From assembly GCA_013396655.1 (NCBI GenBank), contig WBMV01001028.1, positions 14,042-78,041 of the forward strand: a DNA stretch of 64,000 nucleotides, read 5' to 3'. Source of the DNA: Campylorhamphus procurvoides (taxonomy: Eukaryota; Chordata; Aves; Passeriformes; Dendrocolaptidae). The notes under the pieces are model-generated. The model worked only from the letters and a program-made list of their open reading frames with translations. It was not told the DNA's origin and ran no database searches. Position numbers and translations under genes: made by a program. How positions within the stretch are numbered: the stretch's first letter is position 1; every line of letters begins with the position of its first letter. Of this stretch, positions 1 to 12,800 are shown in pieces.

Positions 1-1735
1 CTTTCCGGCCTGGTCTTGCCCAGCCATTCCATCCCAGCCTGTGGTGCTGCAGGGGCTTGTCGTGGATAAAGTGCAGGACCCAGCACTTGGCCTTGTTGAG
101 CCCCATGCTGTTGGACTCAGCCCGTCTCTCCAGGACCTCTCGGTCCATCTGCAGAACCCTCCTATCCTCCAGCAGATTGGCAGTCTGTCCCCCCCCCCAG
201 CTTAGTGTCATCTGCAAATTTGCTAATGGTGGACTCAATCCCCTGATTCAGATCATCAACAAAGAAATTAAACAGGACTTGGCCCAACACTGATCCCCGG
301 GCAACAGAACCGACTGGTTGCAATTACCATTTCCACCACTGTGGTTCCAGAGATGCACCCAGTTCTTAACTGAGCAGGGAGTGCTCCTGTCCAAGCCATG
401 GGCTGCAGCTTTTCCAGGAGTGTGCCATGACGTGGCAGACTGTACCAAAGGCTTTCCTGAAGTCCAGGTAGGCACATCCACAGCCTTCCCCTCATCCACC
501 AGGTGAGTCACCTGGTCACGGAGGGAGATCAGGTGGGCCAGGCAGGACTTGCCCCTCCTAAATCCTTTCTAGCTGGGTCTGATCCCTCGTCCATCCTGTA
601 GGTGCCATGTGATCACACTTGAGATGATCTCTTCCATAACCCTGCCAGGCTCTGAGGTCAGGCTGATAGGCCTGTAGTTCCCTGGATCCTTCTTCCAGCC
701 CTTCTTGTGGATGGGCATCACACTGGCAAATTTCCAGTCATTCAGGACCTCCCTGGTGAGCCAGGACTGGTGACAAATGATGGGGAGAAGCTTGGCAAGT
801 TCTTCCACCAGCTCCCTCATCACCCTAGCATGGATGCCCTCTGATCCCATAGACTTGTGAGGATCCAAGTAGCTCAGTGGGGCACTTACTGTTTCCTCAT
901 GGACTACAGGGGGGCTATTCACCCCCAGTCCCTGCCTGCCAGCTCAGGAGGCCAGTTGTCCTGAAGATGACCTGTCTTATTGTTGAAAATTGAGGCAAAG
1001 AAGGCTTTTCCTCATCTTTGGTGACTGTGTTCACCCTTTCCATGTCCAACAAAGAATGGAGGGGTTTTTTTCCCCTCCTTTTGCTATTGATGTATTTATA
1101 ACACTTTTTGTTATCCTTTACAGAAGTGGCCAGATTAAGTTCAAATTGTGCTTTTCCCTCTCTACTTTTCTTTCTACATGACCTAACAACATCCTTAAAC
1201 ACCTCAGGAGCTACCTGCCCATTTTTCCAAAGGTGATTAACTCTTGTTTTTTCCTTAAGCTCCTGCAAAAGGTCCCTTTGCAGCTGGGCAGGTTATCTTA
1301 CCCACTGGCTCTTCTTTTGGTACCCAGGGACAGGCTGTTCCCTCACCTTCAAGATTTCTTTCTTGAAGTTTATTCATCCTTTCTGGACCCCCTTGTTTTT
1401 AAGGGCTGTTTCCCAAGATACTCTCTGAATCAGCCTCCCGAACAGGCTGAAATCTGCCCTCTGAAAGTCCAGGTTTTGTTGATGCTCCTCCTTGTTTCAC
1501 TGAGTATTTGAAAACTCCATTGTTTCATGGTCACTGAACCTCAGATGGTCCAGACCACCACATCTCCCACCAGCCCTTCTCTGTTTGCAGGTCCAGTGGG
1601 GCCCCACCCCTGGTAGGTTCATTTCTCAGCAACAACAGGGAGTTATCCTACACACACTCCAGGAATCTTCTAGACTGCCTCTTCTCTGCTGTGTTGAGCT
1701 CCCAGCAGATATCCTGGGATTCATACTGATGTTGC
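1..1735 (-). mobile_element. CR1 LINE fragment: endonuclease end, linker and reverse transcriptase
   Basis: Read on the minus strand, this is a 5'-truncated CR1 non-LTR retrotransposon whose 3' end lies beyond the left edge. In element order, about 1735-1590 gives the last part of the endonuclease (ICWELNTAEKRQSRRFLE, then NEPTRGGAPLDL). About 1268-1000 gives the linker (KAQFELNLATSVKDNKK). About 920-570 gives the early reverse transcriptase (DWKFASVMPIHKKG, DPGNYRPISLTS). About 511-250 gives the RT core (MTHLVDEGKAVDV, AAHGLD), and about 100-60 gives the NKAKC-type motif. These segments follow the known order of CR1 ORF2. The frame is broken by several shifts and stops (for example in the segment near 1660), so it is a dead copy. 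The match is by recognition of family motifs; the exact 5' boundary is uncertain by some tens of bases. Confidence 0.93.
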
Positions 1736-4700
1736 AGCATATTTGAATGAGATTAATAAAAATACAAGAGAAATAAAGGGAGAAAAAGTTGGGCATGAGG
1801 GCTTGTTTTGTTGTGTGTTGGGGTTTTTATTTTAACATGGGTTTACTTAAAATAAGTATTTTTACACAAGAACCTAAAGGGGATTAAAAACCCAATGTCT
1901 TTGGATTATCAAAGAACAGAAATGGAGCTGTTTGATTTGTCTTTAGCCGGCCAAGTGCATTTGAGCATTTGTGTAAGGCTGTGATCCAGGTGTCTGAATA
2001 AGACACAAAGAAGGCTGTGCCAGGAGTTATCACTGAGTATTCTGTGTTTGTTCTCTCAGCTGTTTATTTTGCATTGTAACAGGCTGTTACTTTTCTATAC
2101 AAATCCCAGGCAGACACTGACATGTGATTCCTGCCTCCAGGTAATCACTGAGCAATGGTTTCTGATAACAAAACAAAACAAAATTCTCACTACTTTCTTG
2201 AAAACTGCATTTTTACTTTTTTTTTTTGTGTGTGTGAAAGATTTTCCTTATTGCACTAACTCCATCAAGTAACACTTCACTTTAAATTCACCTCATAACT
2301 TTCTCTCAGAGACTTAATTAGATAAAATGGTATCAAGAGGCCTTCACTGATTCCAGGATATGATGATTTTTTAAGTAAGGAGCTGTTATGGATGTTTTCC
2401 TCTGGGAGCTTTCTTATGTTCCCTGAAGACTATCTTCCAGCACCTAGCAGTCTACAGACTGAATTAGTATTTTTTGAGAAAGTAAAAGGTATTAGCAAAT
2501 TACAGGAACATTAGTCAAGGTAAGGAGTTCACAAGCAGTTACATTTATGGCTCCTCTTCTGAGAGCTGGGAGGTGTGTGGAGGTCTTGATAACAAATGTA
2601 CAGCTGTTTCAAAGAGATTACTCAGAAAGAAGTGAGTTTCAGCAGCAGAACACTTTCAAGGAGAACATACACATACACCTGATGCAAGAAGTGAGATGTT
2701 AGAAATGAACACAGCAAATTATGACATATTGATGAAATGGTGAAATTAATAAATTTCCTCCATTAGTCTATTTAGGAAGGACCCATCTAAGTGAAAAATA
2801 AACTCCCAAGCCACAGTAATGTAAAAATATAAATGCCTGTGCTAAGGGATGTGTCACCTTATGCCAAATTAGACTTATGAGCAATAAGTAGGACAGAGGC
2901 AGATTAACATAACAGGCAGAGAAAACTGGTCTAGCTTCCCTTTTAAGAAATGGTAAAAAAATATCTCAAATCAGAAGGCATGTATTGCATATAATAACAG
3001 GTGAAAACTATATTCTAATACAAACAGATATGCACTGCAAAAGAGAAATCTAGCCACACATAATTGTCACATAACTATTTCTTTTTTCTTTTTCCTTTTT
3101 TCTTTTTTCATTTTTTCTTTTTTAATATTCGATGACACTTCTTTGTTAAAGTTTGACCTTGCAAGTTAAAAAAAGGTATTGGAATAAAGTTGAAGGGAAC
3201 AGTTGATTCTGATGTTCTGACAAAGGGGCTTTCCAAACCACAAAGCAGCTTCCTGAACACCCTTCTGACAACAGTAGTGGTGGATGATACCTGACTATGA
3301 GTTATCTCTGGTGAGCAGAAGTTTGAATGGGAATTGTTTGGGAATGTTCTAATTAGAAACAGTAATATGCTGTGAAGGAGTAAGTTTTGCAAGAAAATTG
3401 TTCATGGAAAAGAGAACTGGAACAAACAGAAAACAATGAGAAATATCCAGGCAGACCATATGCAGTTACATTCTACCCTCAGGTCTGTGTTTTTAGAAAA
3501 AACTGAAAAGCTTTTTTTCTTATTTGCAAAAAAGGTGTGGAGAAAACAAGAGGATTTGTTTGGCTGCAGTTTGGTAAAATTGCCTGTGAAGATAATTCGT
3601 AGTATTTTACTTATTATTTATTGAGTAAAGGGGGAGTTCTGTGGCAAGGAAAAGAGGTCCTTCCATTGAGCCAAGTCTGTTAAACTAGAGAGCATAGAGA
3701 GGTCTTTGAAATGGAAGTTCTAATAGCCCTGCAAATGAGTGTTGCTATTTCCACACTGCTGATTGCTGAGACTTTGTAAGAAACCAGAAATAGTTGTGGT
3801 CCTTCTTTGGAAGAGAAGAGGATGCAGGAAAAGCAGGGTTGCACAGTGACATGCCATTTTCACAGTCACTGAACAGGAAGGCTACCACATCAGATGGCTC
3901 AGAGGGAATCATTGATCCTTTAATTTTCACCTTTTAATAGCTTGGGCATATCTTTACAAGTGAGGAAAAGGAGCAAGACACAGAGCTTCTTGGTTAGCAG
4001 GTATGTTTTTTATTGGCAGGTTATGTGAATTTCCCATGGACATTGCTCCTGGACCTCACTCTGTTACTGAAAGCTAAAAACATCCCCTTCGTCCTGTGTT
4101 GGACTCTGCCATGTAAGCAATGGGGCCAAGGTTGCCTGTCCACCACTGCAATGTGGTGATTCCTCATGAGTGATTGTGCTGATGCAGCCTTTTCTTGAAA
4201 ACACAGAGGTGAGCTGTGGGGTGATGCTGTGGTGTGCACAGACAGATGCTCTGTGATGTTTTCATGGTCAAATGAGGCATATGCTCTGCTTAGAAGCTTC
4301 CTGACATCCAGTTCAGCATCTCCACTGAGCTCCTGGGATGATGAACTGGGTGTAATGGCCTATGATTTAATTTTACTGCAGATTAAATATTGACAACCTA
4401 GAAGTGTTGCTCTCTGTTGACACCTTGATAAATGTTTACGGCTTGATGTGTGGAATGTGAAATCAACTGTCTTCTTTAACATTACTTTGAAAGTGGAAAA
4501 TAAACTCTTGCAAAGACAATTATGGTGAACAGCATAACACTGTGAATACTGCCACATTGTGCTAATTAGATGCTGAAATTGCTATGGCTTTTTGTGATAC
4601 ATATCATTAATTTGTATGCCTTTCAAAGCTTTTGTGGAACAGATATCCTGCTGAGATTAAACCGTTAACACAAAATGCAGAACAAAATATCTTGCTCTAT

Positions 4701-6039
4701 TTTTCATTTCACAGTATTGAAAGCTAATTGAGCACCTCTGCATAGCCTTGAAAAAAAATCTCAGATGCATTTCACTGGATTAAACGGCAAATACAACCTT
4801 TAGCATGATGATGTGGATTTATGGTATAAATCAGATTTCTGATAATTGCATTAATGCTATGTAGATGGTTATGTTGATACCAAATGCAGCCAAAGGTTCA
4901 GGGATCAAATTCCCATGGGAGGAATGATGACAAGGAAACTAAAAAAACCTGGAGTAAACTACCCGGCCTTAAGAGCTTTTCGGCAGTCTGCAGAAAGGGG
5001 AGAAAGATAATTTGACTTAGGTAATCAGTGTTTTGCATATTCTTTGGAGTATTGGAAATTGTGTGTGTTTTCTGCTTTGAAGATAAATTCTAATGAAGTT
5101 ACAGAAGGAGGGGAACATTCGTGCCCTGCTCAAAGGCAGATCTAACACCAACTGTTACCTGTGAGACCAGACTGTGTGCTTCAGTGACAGCTGTAATAAA
5201 GATGTCATTCTGGAAAGCATCAACATTTTAAAGTAACATCTGAAGTTTAAAATTTGATTGAGTTACATATAGAATATTTCACAATATTTTGCTCTACATG
5301 TGTACCTCTGTGCTTTTACCAGCTTTGTGTTGGGGCCTCTCTCTGCTTTTCCCTTTTCCCTGAAATTGAGCATTTCTCTGATTTTCAGCTTTGGCTTAGC
5401 TCATGGTGCTAGAAGTCTCTTTCCAAGATCCAGACCATTAAGCATGAGGTTATGTGCAGTTCTTCAGAGATGTCTATGATTGCTCCATAAAACAGTACCA
5501 TTTCTACATGACATCTTTTGCACTGACAGATCTTTCTCAGATGTAATATAAACATCTCCAGGAAACTGTCTTCCCACAATTGCACACAGATGCTCATCAG
5601 CATCCATGCTTGTTTTTAATCTTGCATGGATCATGTAATTGATTCATACCATATGTTCAATTACGTAGCTTTTGGTGGTTTATTTATTTTTTCCCCCTAA
5701 GTTGTTTCACTTAGAAAATAATAATTTTCTTAGGTTTCTGTTAGGCAGCAGTTGTTCTACATCCAAAAGGTACCTTTGCAAACCTTCGGTCTGTCATGCT
5801 CAGTGAAATGCCTGCAGTTCACTGGGATGTGATGACAGTCCAGATTTTGACAAGTCACTTTGCATTTCTCAGAGCAGAATTCTCTTTCTTCTTTTTTTTT
5901 TTTTTTGATTTCTGAAACTCTGCCTAAGTTATCACATCCATTATTGCAAGCAACTGAGACTTGTAACAAAACTTAAGTCAATTAATGACAATTCTGCCAA
6001 ATACAAAATTTTTTTAATTACACTGCCCATTTAGAACAG
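1736..6039. other. Non-coding stretch, no gene seen
   Basis: I see only short chance open frames here. Local features are a pyrimidine-rich tract at about 3077-3123 (mostly T with scattered C) and a T run at 5892-5906. No CR1 tail or LTR signature was recognised. Any older repeat would be too diverged for me to name by eye. Confidence 0.6.
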
Positions 6040-6745
6040 ATACTTCAATGGACGGGGATCCTCAGCATAGGTTTTTGGAATGGATTGGGCAGCTGCACTA
6101 TCCAGCGCGCTCAATACTCAGCCCCTGGGTAGCTCCCACTGAGGAAGCTGGAGTCACAGGGGCATTTGTCCTGGTTATAATGGTGGGGACCAGCTTGTCA
6201 CTGTGTGGGTGTGGCTAGGGCTTTGTATTCTACACCCTTTATGTCATTTTCTCATGGACTGCTAACAATTGACGATTTGCAGNTGTAGTAAATCACCCAC
6301 TGTGAAACTCCTTGCCCTGGGGGAGGTACTGGGCACTCCCATTTGAGCCCAAGCAGGTATAACCCTGGGGGTTTGGGACTTCTGGGACCACTTGTGGGAT
6401 CCAGAGGAGGACCAGGACCTCGACAGGACTGCAACTGCCTCTCTTGACCAGACTGGGACATCATCCTCAGTAACAGGTTTTCTCTTTCCTTTTACTTTGT
6501 ATTTGGGGGGGCCACATGGCACTCAGCACAGGAGGTGACCAGCTCCGTTCTGTTCATGCTCCAGGGTGGTGGGTTGTACATCTGTTTCTTTGTGGGTCAA
6601 ATGGATTTTTCCTCTACATCGTTGTACGTGTTGTGAGTTTTTATTTAGTTGTCATTCTGACTTGCAATCTCTTTTGGAATTGGTTTCATTTGTCCTGCTG
6701 GTTTACCTTTAAACCAGTATAGCATTAAAAGTGCACACCTTCACA
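6040..6745 (+). mobile_element. Candidate solo LTR of an avian endogenous retrovirus (family unnamed)
   Basis: This block is more GC-rich than its surroundings and has the layout of a long terminal repeat. A GC-rich 5' half (about 6050-6240) is followed by a segment rich in GGGA/GGAC words around 6355-6470. A G-run in a T-rich context lies at about 6500-6515, then a T-rich 3' part with an ATTAAA-like polyadenylation signal near 6723. No flanking gag-pol-env frames are present, so it would be a solo LTR. I could not define TG...CA ends or a target-site duplication. The call is an inference from composition and from resemblance to avian LTR style; it could instead be another repeat or unique sequence. 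A single N sits at 6283. Confidence 0.38.
6283..6283. other. Single ambiguous base (N)
   Basis: One N inside the candidate LTR. Unlike the single Ns at 46219 and 47120, the sequence on its two sides is not repeated, so it looks like a simple uncalled base. Confidence 0.9.
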
Positions 6746-9439
6746 AAGAGTCTTTTTTTCCCAACAACAAGTATTTCTTCATTGCAACAGCTGATGTTGT
6801 TTGACAAAACAAATACACACTAATTCTAGTCATTGCAAGCCATCCTGGTTTTCTGAGAGGAAGTTCCCTTCAGTAATGCCAGATTTGAGCTTTACATATT
6901 GCCTGCAACCCACAGGGCACTGCTGGAAAGTACAGTCTGCGTACGGAGACAATTTCAGTCGGTGGTTGCAATGTGGTAGTGACCAAGAGCTTTCTAGTTT
7001 GAGGGCTGTACATTTTTAAGTCAGTAGGCAGTGGGCCGTGCATGTGAAAGCTTTTTCTCAAGCACAGGACATGTAAGATGAGGATTTGTAAACCTCTATA
7101 TGTTTGTTTCCTTTCAGATGTTCCATCAGTGGTCAATGTCATTGCTTATATTTCTGTTAATGGGTAACCTCTGCCAGTACTTCATACCTGTCTGTTGGAA
7201 CTCTTTGGTTGTGCCTGGAAAGAGCAGAAGAAAGAAAGTTTATGTGCTTTATGTCTGGGTTTGATCAAAAGGAACAAGATCTCTCTGCACCGGACTCTGA
7301 AATCCCACACCCTACTAGAGATAGAACAAAGGGGAAGAACACAAGAGAGTCCTGAAGGGTTTTCTGCCTGTGGTAGGTGGGAAATGTCTTCAGGAAAGTG
7401 GCCTCAATCTCATCTAATTTTCCCCAAAACTGCTAGTTTTGACAAAGGACCATTACTACTTCTTCAAAGCAAGGCCAGTATTCAGGGCTCTTCATCATTT
7501 GTACACTGAATATTCCAGTGGAGCTCCACCTCAGGAAGAAGTTGCCTTTTCTGTGCCCAAGAGGAGCCCAAGACACAGCAGAGAGTGTGGGGGCAGGAGC
7601 TGGGAGTGCTGTGTTTTTCTGCCAACTGGCCAGAGCTGCTGAATCTCACTTCCACCAGTGCCTCCTTTTCCTCATCTAAAAACTGCAGGGAGTAATGTGT
7701 CCTTGAGGACTTTGCCATTTACAGAGAAAAGTGCAGTGAAAGATACGGTTATTTTGGTGCTGGTGACGTTAAATGCCAACTGCTCAAAATATGCTGCTGG
7801 AAAACCCACGGTTCTGAAAGGCTGTATTTCTACGTGTTACATTTTTAATGCTTTGTAAGTGGAGAGAGTGGGAAGGCCAAGGAAATAAGTGAGGAATAAT
7901 ATCAGTTTGGGCTTGCAAGATCCGGCTAACGTGAGTGTTCCTTGGTGCACATCATCGTGCTGACATAATGCTTCTCCAGCTTCTCAGTCCATGTATAGTG
8001 AGCAGGAGGAGTGGAACATGGTAAGTGTAGTTCACTTAGAACATATTGGTGTGGAGAGAAAATAGAGCATTTAATCTACTGCTTTGTGAAGGAGGGCATA
8101 AAGTTACAAAACTAAGAAAGTTTGAAGAGGTAAAGCTTGCAGAAAAAAGTCATCTTTCAAAAGATTCATTGCTGATTAACTATAGAAAAAAGTACACAAG
8201 CTTATAGGTCTGGTTAGTCTATTCTAGTTTGAGAGGAAAAAAGTTTAATCCATTTCTTTTATTTAGTTATTTATTTTTAAAGTCATTTGGTCTGATTAAA
8301 AAATTGCTACTTTTTCTCCTCAATGGCATTTTTCAACAACAAAAAGCCATATACAGCCAAAGCGTTTTGATCAGCTCCACATTCATCTATTCATTTGCTA
8401 TTACTGGACTTTTGAATTTAGGTTGTAATTTCTGACCTCTTATTTCAGAATTATCATCTGAAAATAGCTTTTGCTGAACTGATTTCCTGACATGCCAGGT
8501 TATGAAGGAATTACTTCTAACTGATGCTCTAAGCAACAAGATAGTGTTAACTGAAATATCATCATCTTATTTATGTTTTGAGAATAGCAACTTTCTTTTG
8601 AACTGCCAGTTTCACTTTATTTCTAGTTTGTGCTAATTTCAAAACATTTGCAGAAAAAAGAATGAAGGCATATATGAACTAAGGAGCAAATCTGATGAGT
8701 TTGGACAGAGGATTTCTTCTTAAAAGTAGTGTTTTTATAGCATGGCAGGTGTCTTTGGCATATGATAACAGGCACAAATGCACACATTACTTGTGATTTT
8801 TGAGCTGAACAAAGTAAATAACCTAGTGGAGGTCAGTGACAGTGATTGATGGATCTGCTCAAGACTGTCACAGATTCATTACGATTCTGTCATCCTTGTC
8901 TCTTAAAAGGGCCTTCAATCATTGAATGAACGGCAGGACAATGCACTAGAATTGGGAGAACAAACCATTAACCGAAATTCATGCTCTTTTGATGGGATCT
9001 GAAAGTTTACTGTGCAGATAAATTGCTCTTTTTTGTTCCTCCCTGTCAACATGTTGATAACATGCACTCTCCTTCCATAATCTCTATCCTTTTTTGGGGA
9101 GTGTTTGATAAAGCCACACAATGAGAGCACTGCTGTGGTTTCCGAAGAATAGTCTTCCCTGTAGTGACTCCCCTGGGCTAATGTTTCATTCATATCCAGT
9201 AAATGGTGCTATCTCACTCAGAGCTGGAAGCAGAAGGAAGAGGATTATAAAATCAACAGAGAATGTATCCACCAAAAATTCCGACAGAGCTGAGGTTTCG
9301 GAGTATTTAAATTCATTTGCTTTCAAATAAACTCATGATTTAGCTCTAGGCTGAATACAGTCATGTTTGTAGGATAGGATGCTGGGGCTTTTCCTGCACT
9401 GAGGTGCATCCTGTATTGAACCAGGGAAGACCTGAGCTT
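6746..9439. other. Non-coding stretch, no gene seen
   Basis: Only short chance open frames are seen. One short exon-like interval (7988-8020) has a pyrimidine-type acceptor and a GTAAGT donor; it is treated as a weak finding. No transposon signature was recognised. Confidence 0.55.
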
Positions 9440-9808
9440 TTATCAGCTTCGATGAGGCTGAGGGCAGACCCCATTGCAATCTACAACTTCCTCATGAGAG
9501 GAAGAGGAGAGGCAGATGCTGATCTCTGTGGTGTCCAGTGATGGGGCCCAAAGGAATGGTTTGAATTTTTGTCCAGGGAGGTTTAGTTTGGATAATAGGA
9601 AAAGGTTCTTCACCCAGAAGTTGGTTGGGAACGAACAGGCTCTGCAGGGCACCAGTCAGAGCAGCAAGCCCAACTGAGCTCAAGAAGTGTTTGGATAACA
9701 CTCTCAGGCACATGGTGTGATTCTCAGACCTGTCCTCTCCAGGAGCAGAACTTGAGGAGCCTTGTGGATCCGTCCTAACCAAGAAAATTCTATGATTCTG
9801 TTATTCTT
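9440..9808 (+). mobile_element. CR1 LINE 3' end (ORF2 tail and 3' UTR)
   Basis: Plus-strand CR1 3' terminal piece. It keeps the sequence that encodes the last part of ORF2: a basic stretch of AGGAAAAGGTTC type at about 9597-9609 and a segment at about 9680-9712 corresponding to the FKKRLD-like end. The conserved 3' UTR words around 9700-9780 follow. It ends in the diagnostic octamer-type tail (ATTCTATG followed by ATTCTGTT) at about 9788-9805. Stops and indels show that it is inactive. The 5' truncation is typical of CR1 insertion. Confidence 0.92.
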
Positions 9809-12800
9809 CCAGACGTCTGTCTCCATGGAAAAGAAACCTAGGCACAAAGCCCAGACTGGCATGTTGGTGGGCATACACTATTAGATTTAGAAACAGGATA
9901 TAAATTCAGGCTTACAGGCTTACCAGACTTGCATTTATTTTGGGCTTTGTCTTTTCCTTCCTGTAGGGTTAATTCTGAGGTAAGGCCCTAAATTTTATCA
10001 TTTACAGATTCATTTGTCTTCAGTAGAGGAAGGCAGTGTTGACAAAGTATTGGCCTCTCACAACAGATCAGTGTTTCGTGTAGATCTCTAAGCTGCCCTG
10101 GAGTTTAAAGAATGAGAAAGAACTGATGTAACTCTGTCAGGTTCTCCCAGCAGGTGATGTTTCTTTGCTAGAAATATGATGGCAGGCATTTGAAGTGTTT
10201 CTGGCTTGGTTGGCTACCCCTTGCTTTCTCTGTACCCCATCCCAGCTGTATTTCCATCTGTGTGGAAAGCAAGCAGCAACAGGAACCAAAGATAAGATAC
10301 CTGATCAGGCTGGCAGCACATTCCAGCTAATGAACTCTCCTGGGAAGCAGTGTATACAATCTCCAGAGATCTCTTTTACTACTTCAAATAATTGCTCTAC
10401 TTCTCTGGACTTTTGTGACTCCAGGGTGTGAAACAGAAAGTTGCACATCTTCCTCAAATGAGTTTATTTGCAGAGCCAAATGAGATGCCAGGTGCTATAG
10501 ATTGGAAGATCTATAGTCTTGTCTGTTTATTTGCTGACTCTTTTTTGGCTGTCAATGAGGTAATGAGGTGGAACAGAAGTTTCACACTGTTTTTGGTTGA
10601 TAAGAAAAACTATCAAGTCCTGTCCCTCCTCCCCAGACAACTTCTTATTCAGCCATATAGAAGGCTTGGTAACTATTTCTGTGTCTGATTCTAGATTAAG
10701 AATAGGACCCTCACAAATTCCAGTTGTGAAAAAGAAGTTTGGAGGATGTTTTAAGACACCATCCAGTGAGAGTCCTCACTTTCCTTCAGAAACAGCAATC
10801 CCACCGACTCTCTTGGTAATTACACCTTAACTTTTCTCCTTAATTTCTCTCCTAGACCTTCCTTATTGCAGGTTTTGTTCCAGAGTTCTTTTCCAATACA
10901 CCATAATCTTCAAGGATGTTTATTCCTTTCTCATCAGAAATGTCTCCTGCAGATTAGGCAACTTGTATTCTCCCTCTGCACAAAACTACTGCTGTTTCTT
11001 CAGCCATCTGTCAGAATCTGCATTTTGCAGAGCAATCTATGTTCTGGATTTGCATCAGCTGGGTCACCATCACTGGTTAGAAATGTGCTGAACTGGACTT
11101 TCACAGTACTGGGTGGGAAAGAAGTTTTAAGTATCTCACAGGATCTCATTCCTCTCTGTCCAATTAGGGAACATGTAACAGTGACCTCAGGATCCTGCTT
11201 TGCTGACTGTTGTGACATTTTATTCTGTTATTTACCATTATAGAAGAAAACAAACAAACCATATTCTTTAACATGTAACATGATTAAAAGCATAAAGGAC
11301 TATCATAGTCAGAGAAGCAAAAATATTTGATATATCACTTGTAAGAGCTCTACAATCCTTTTAACAGGACAACACACAGACTGCAAAATGGTCACTATAA
11401 TATGCTGACTGGCAATGCAACCTTGAAATAGACTCAAGAATCCTTCTCCTCACAGGGTTTTTAGGCATGGATTCCACCCCAAAAAGGACTGTATGACAAA
11501 ACCAAATTCTGCATCCTGTCACAGACCAGCAGGTCTGGAGTGTTTCCTCTGAACAAAAATAAATGCATTTGGATTTGCACCATCAGTACTGGAAGGATCA
11601 GGATTCGTCTCTTGGGGAGGCAATAAAGAGGGAAGAAGTGATGAGGCTAGGATGTCTCTCCCATGATTTACGTGCAGCACTTTGTGCTGGTTAGTCTGCA
11701 GTATGTTCAGAACACAAGCTAAGTAGTTGTCCCTGTGAACTTACATGCCATTTCCCCAAACAGACAGAATTCTGCTAAATTTAAAATTAATTTAAATTCT
11801 ATTTTCTTGTTAGAGATACAAAGGCTTTGCCCTCTTTCCCTCCCTTTCTTCCTCCCTACTCTTTTTGTCCTTTTTCAGAGAAATAAGAGCTTTTGTTCCA
11901 AGAGGTCAGACTAAAGAAACAGTTCACAAAAAAGCAACAACAACAACAACAAAACCAAAACCCTTGGGCCTACAAGAATGAATAATACATGATGTAATTT
12001 TCTCCATTAGAAAAGATGAATATATGGGAAGCAGTACTGCATTTTATATGGTATTACAGGCGCAGATCAATACCAACCATGGTACAAAGCCAGCAGTGAG
12101 TCCATTATTGTGATAATTTTCTCTCTAAGTTGCCTGTATGAATGGCAGATTTTTACTACCACTGCAAGAGCCAAGATGTACTCTGTGCTTCTGTGTGCAC
12201 CCTACAAGGGAGTTATTGACATAACTGTTGTCTTTGTTGCCCCTTCATGGAGGATGAATCCTCTTCTTAACATCCAAAGCTCAAGGCTAGAAAACCTGAA
12301 GGAAGTTTCAGAGGGATGTCACAGAATCCTTTCATGATCTAGACCTTCTGCCCCTCCAGCCTGCACTTACACTGCCCAGTGATGCCTAGAATCAAACAAA
12401 AAAATGTTGTGAAAAGGTCCTGGAAGGAATCATGTGGACTAAAAAATAGAAATTTTCCACTAATCTTTGGAGCACAGGTTAGAAGGCATGAAATAGGGTG
12501 CAGCCACTTCAGCTTTATTTAGTTTCACCATGCTGAGAAGACTCTACTGCTTTTAAGTAAGGCACATGGAGAGGGCATGTGGCAAAAAGTCAGAAAACTT
12601 CTTCCAGAGACTGGAAGGACTTAGGCAAAAGTGGAGTTGTCACATGCCTGATTATCCCTTTCAGACAGGAGCACTGGCTAGAGCCAGTGGAAACAAGGAA
12701 ACAAATACATTCTAATATGTCAGAATTTATTTTATTTTATCCTCAGCCTTTGAGTCTTTGCGCCTTTGAAAGCATGAGGCAATGAAGCTCTATTTAAAAA

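Noticed and set aside
569..1268. Two 117-codon minus-strand frames as host genes
   Set aside because: Their sequences are CR1 linker and reverse transcriptase.
10866..11243. 125-codon open frame (plus)
   Set aside because: No family resemblance; an antisense frame of similar length covers part of it.
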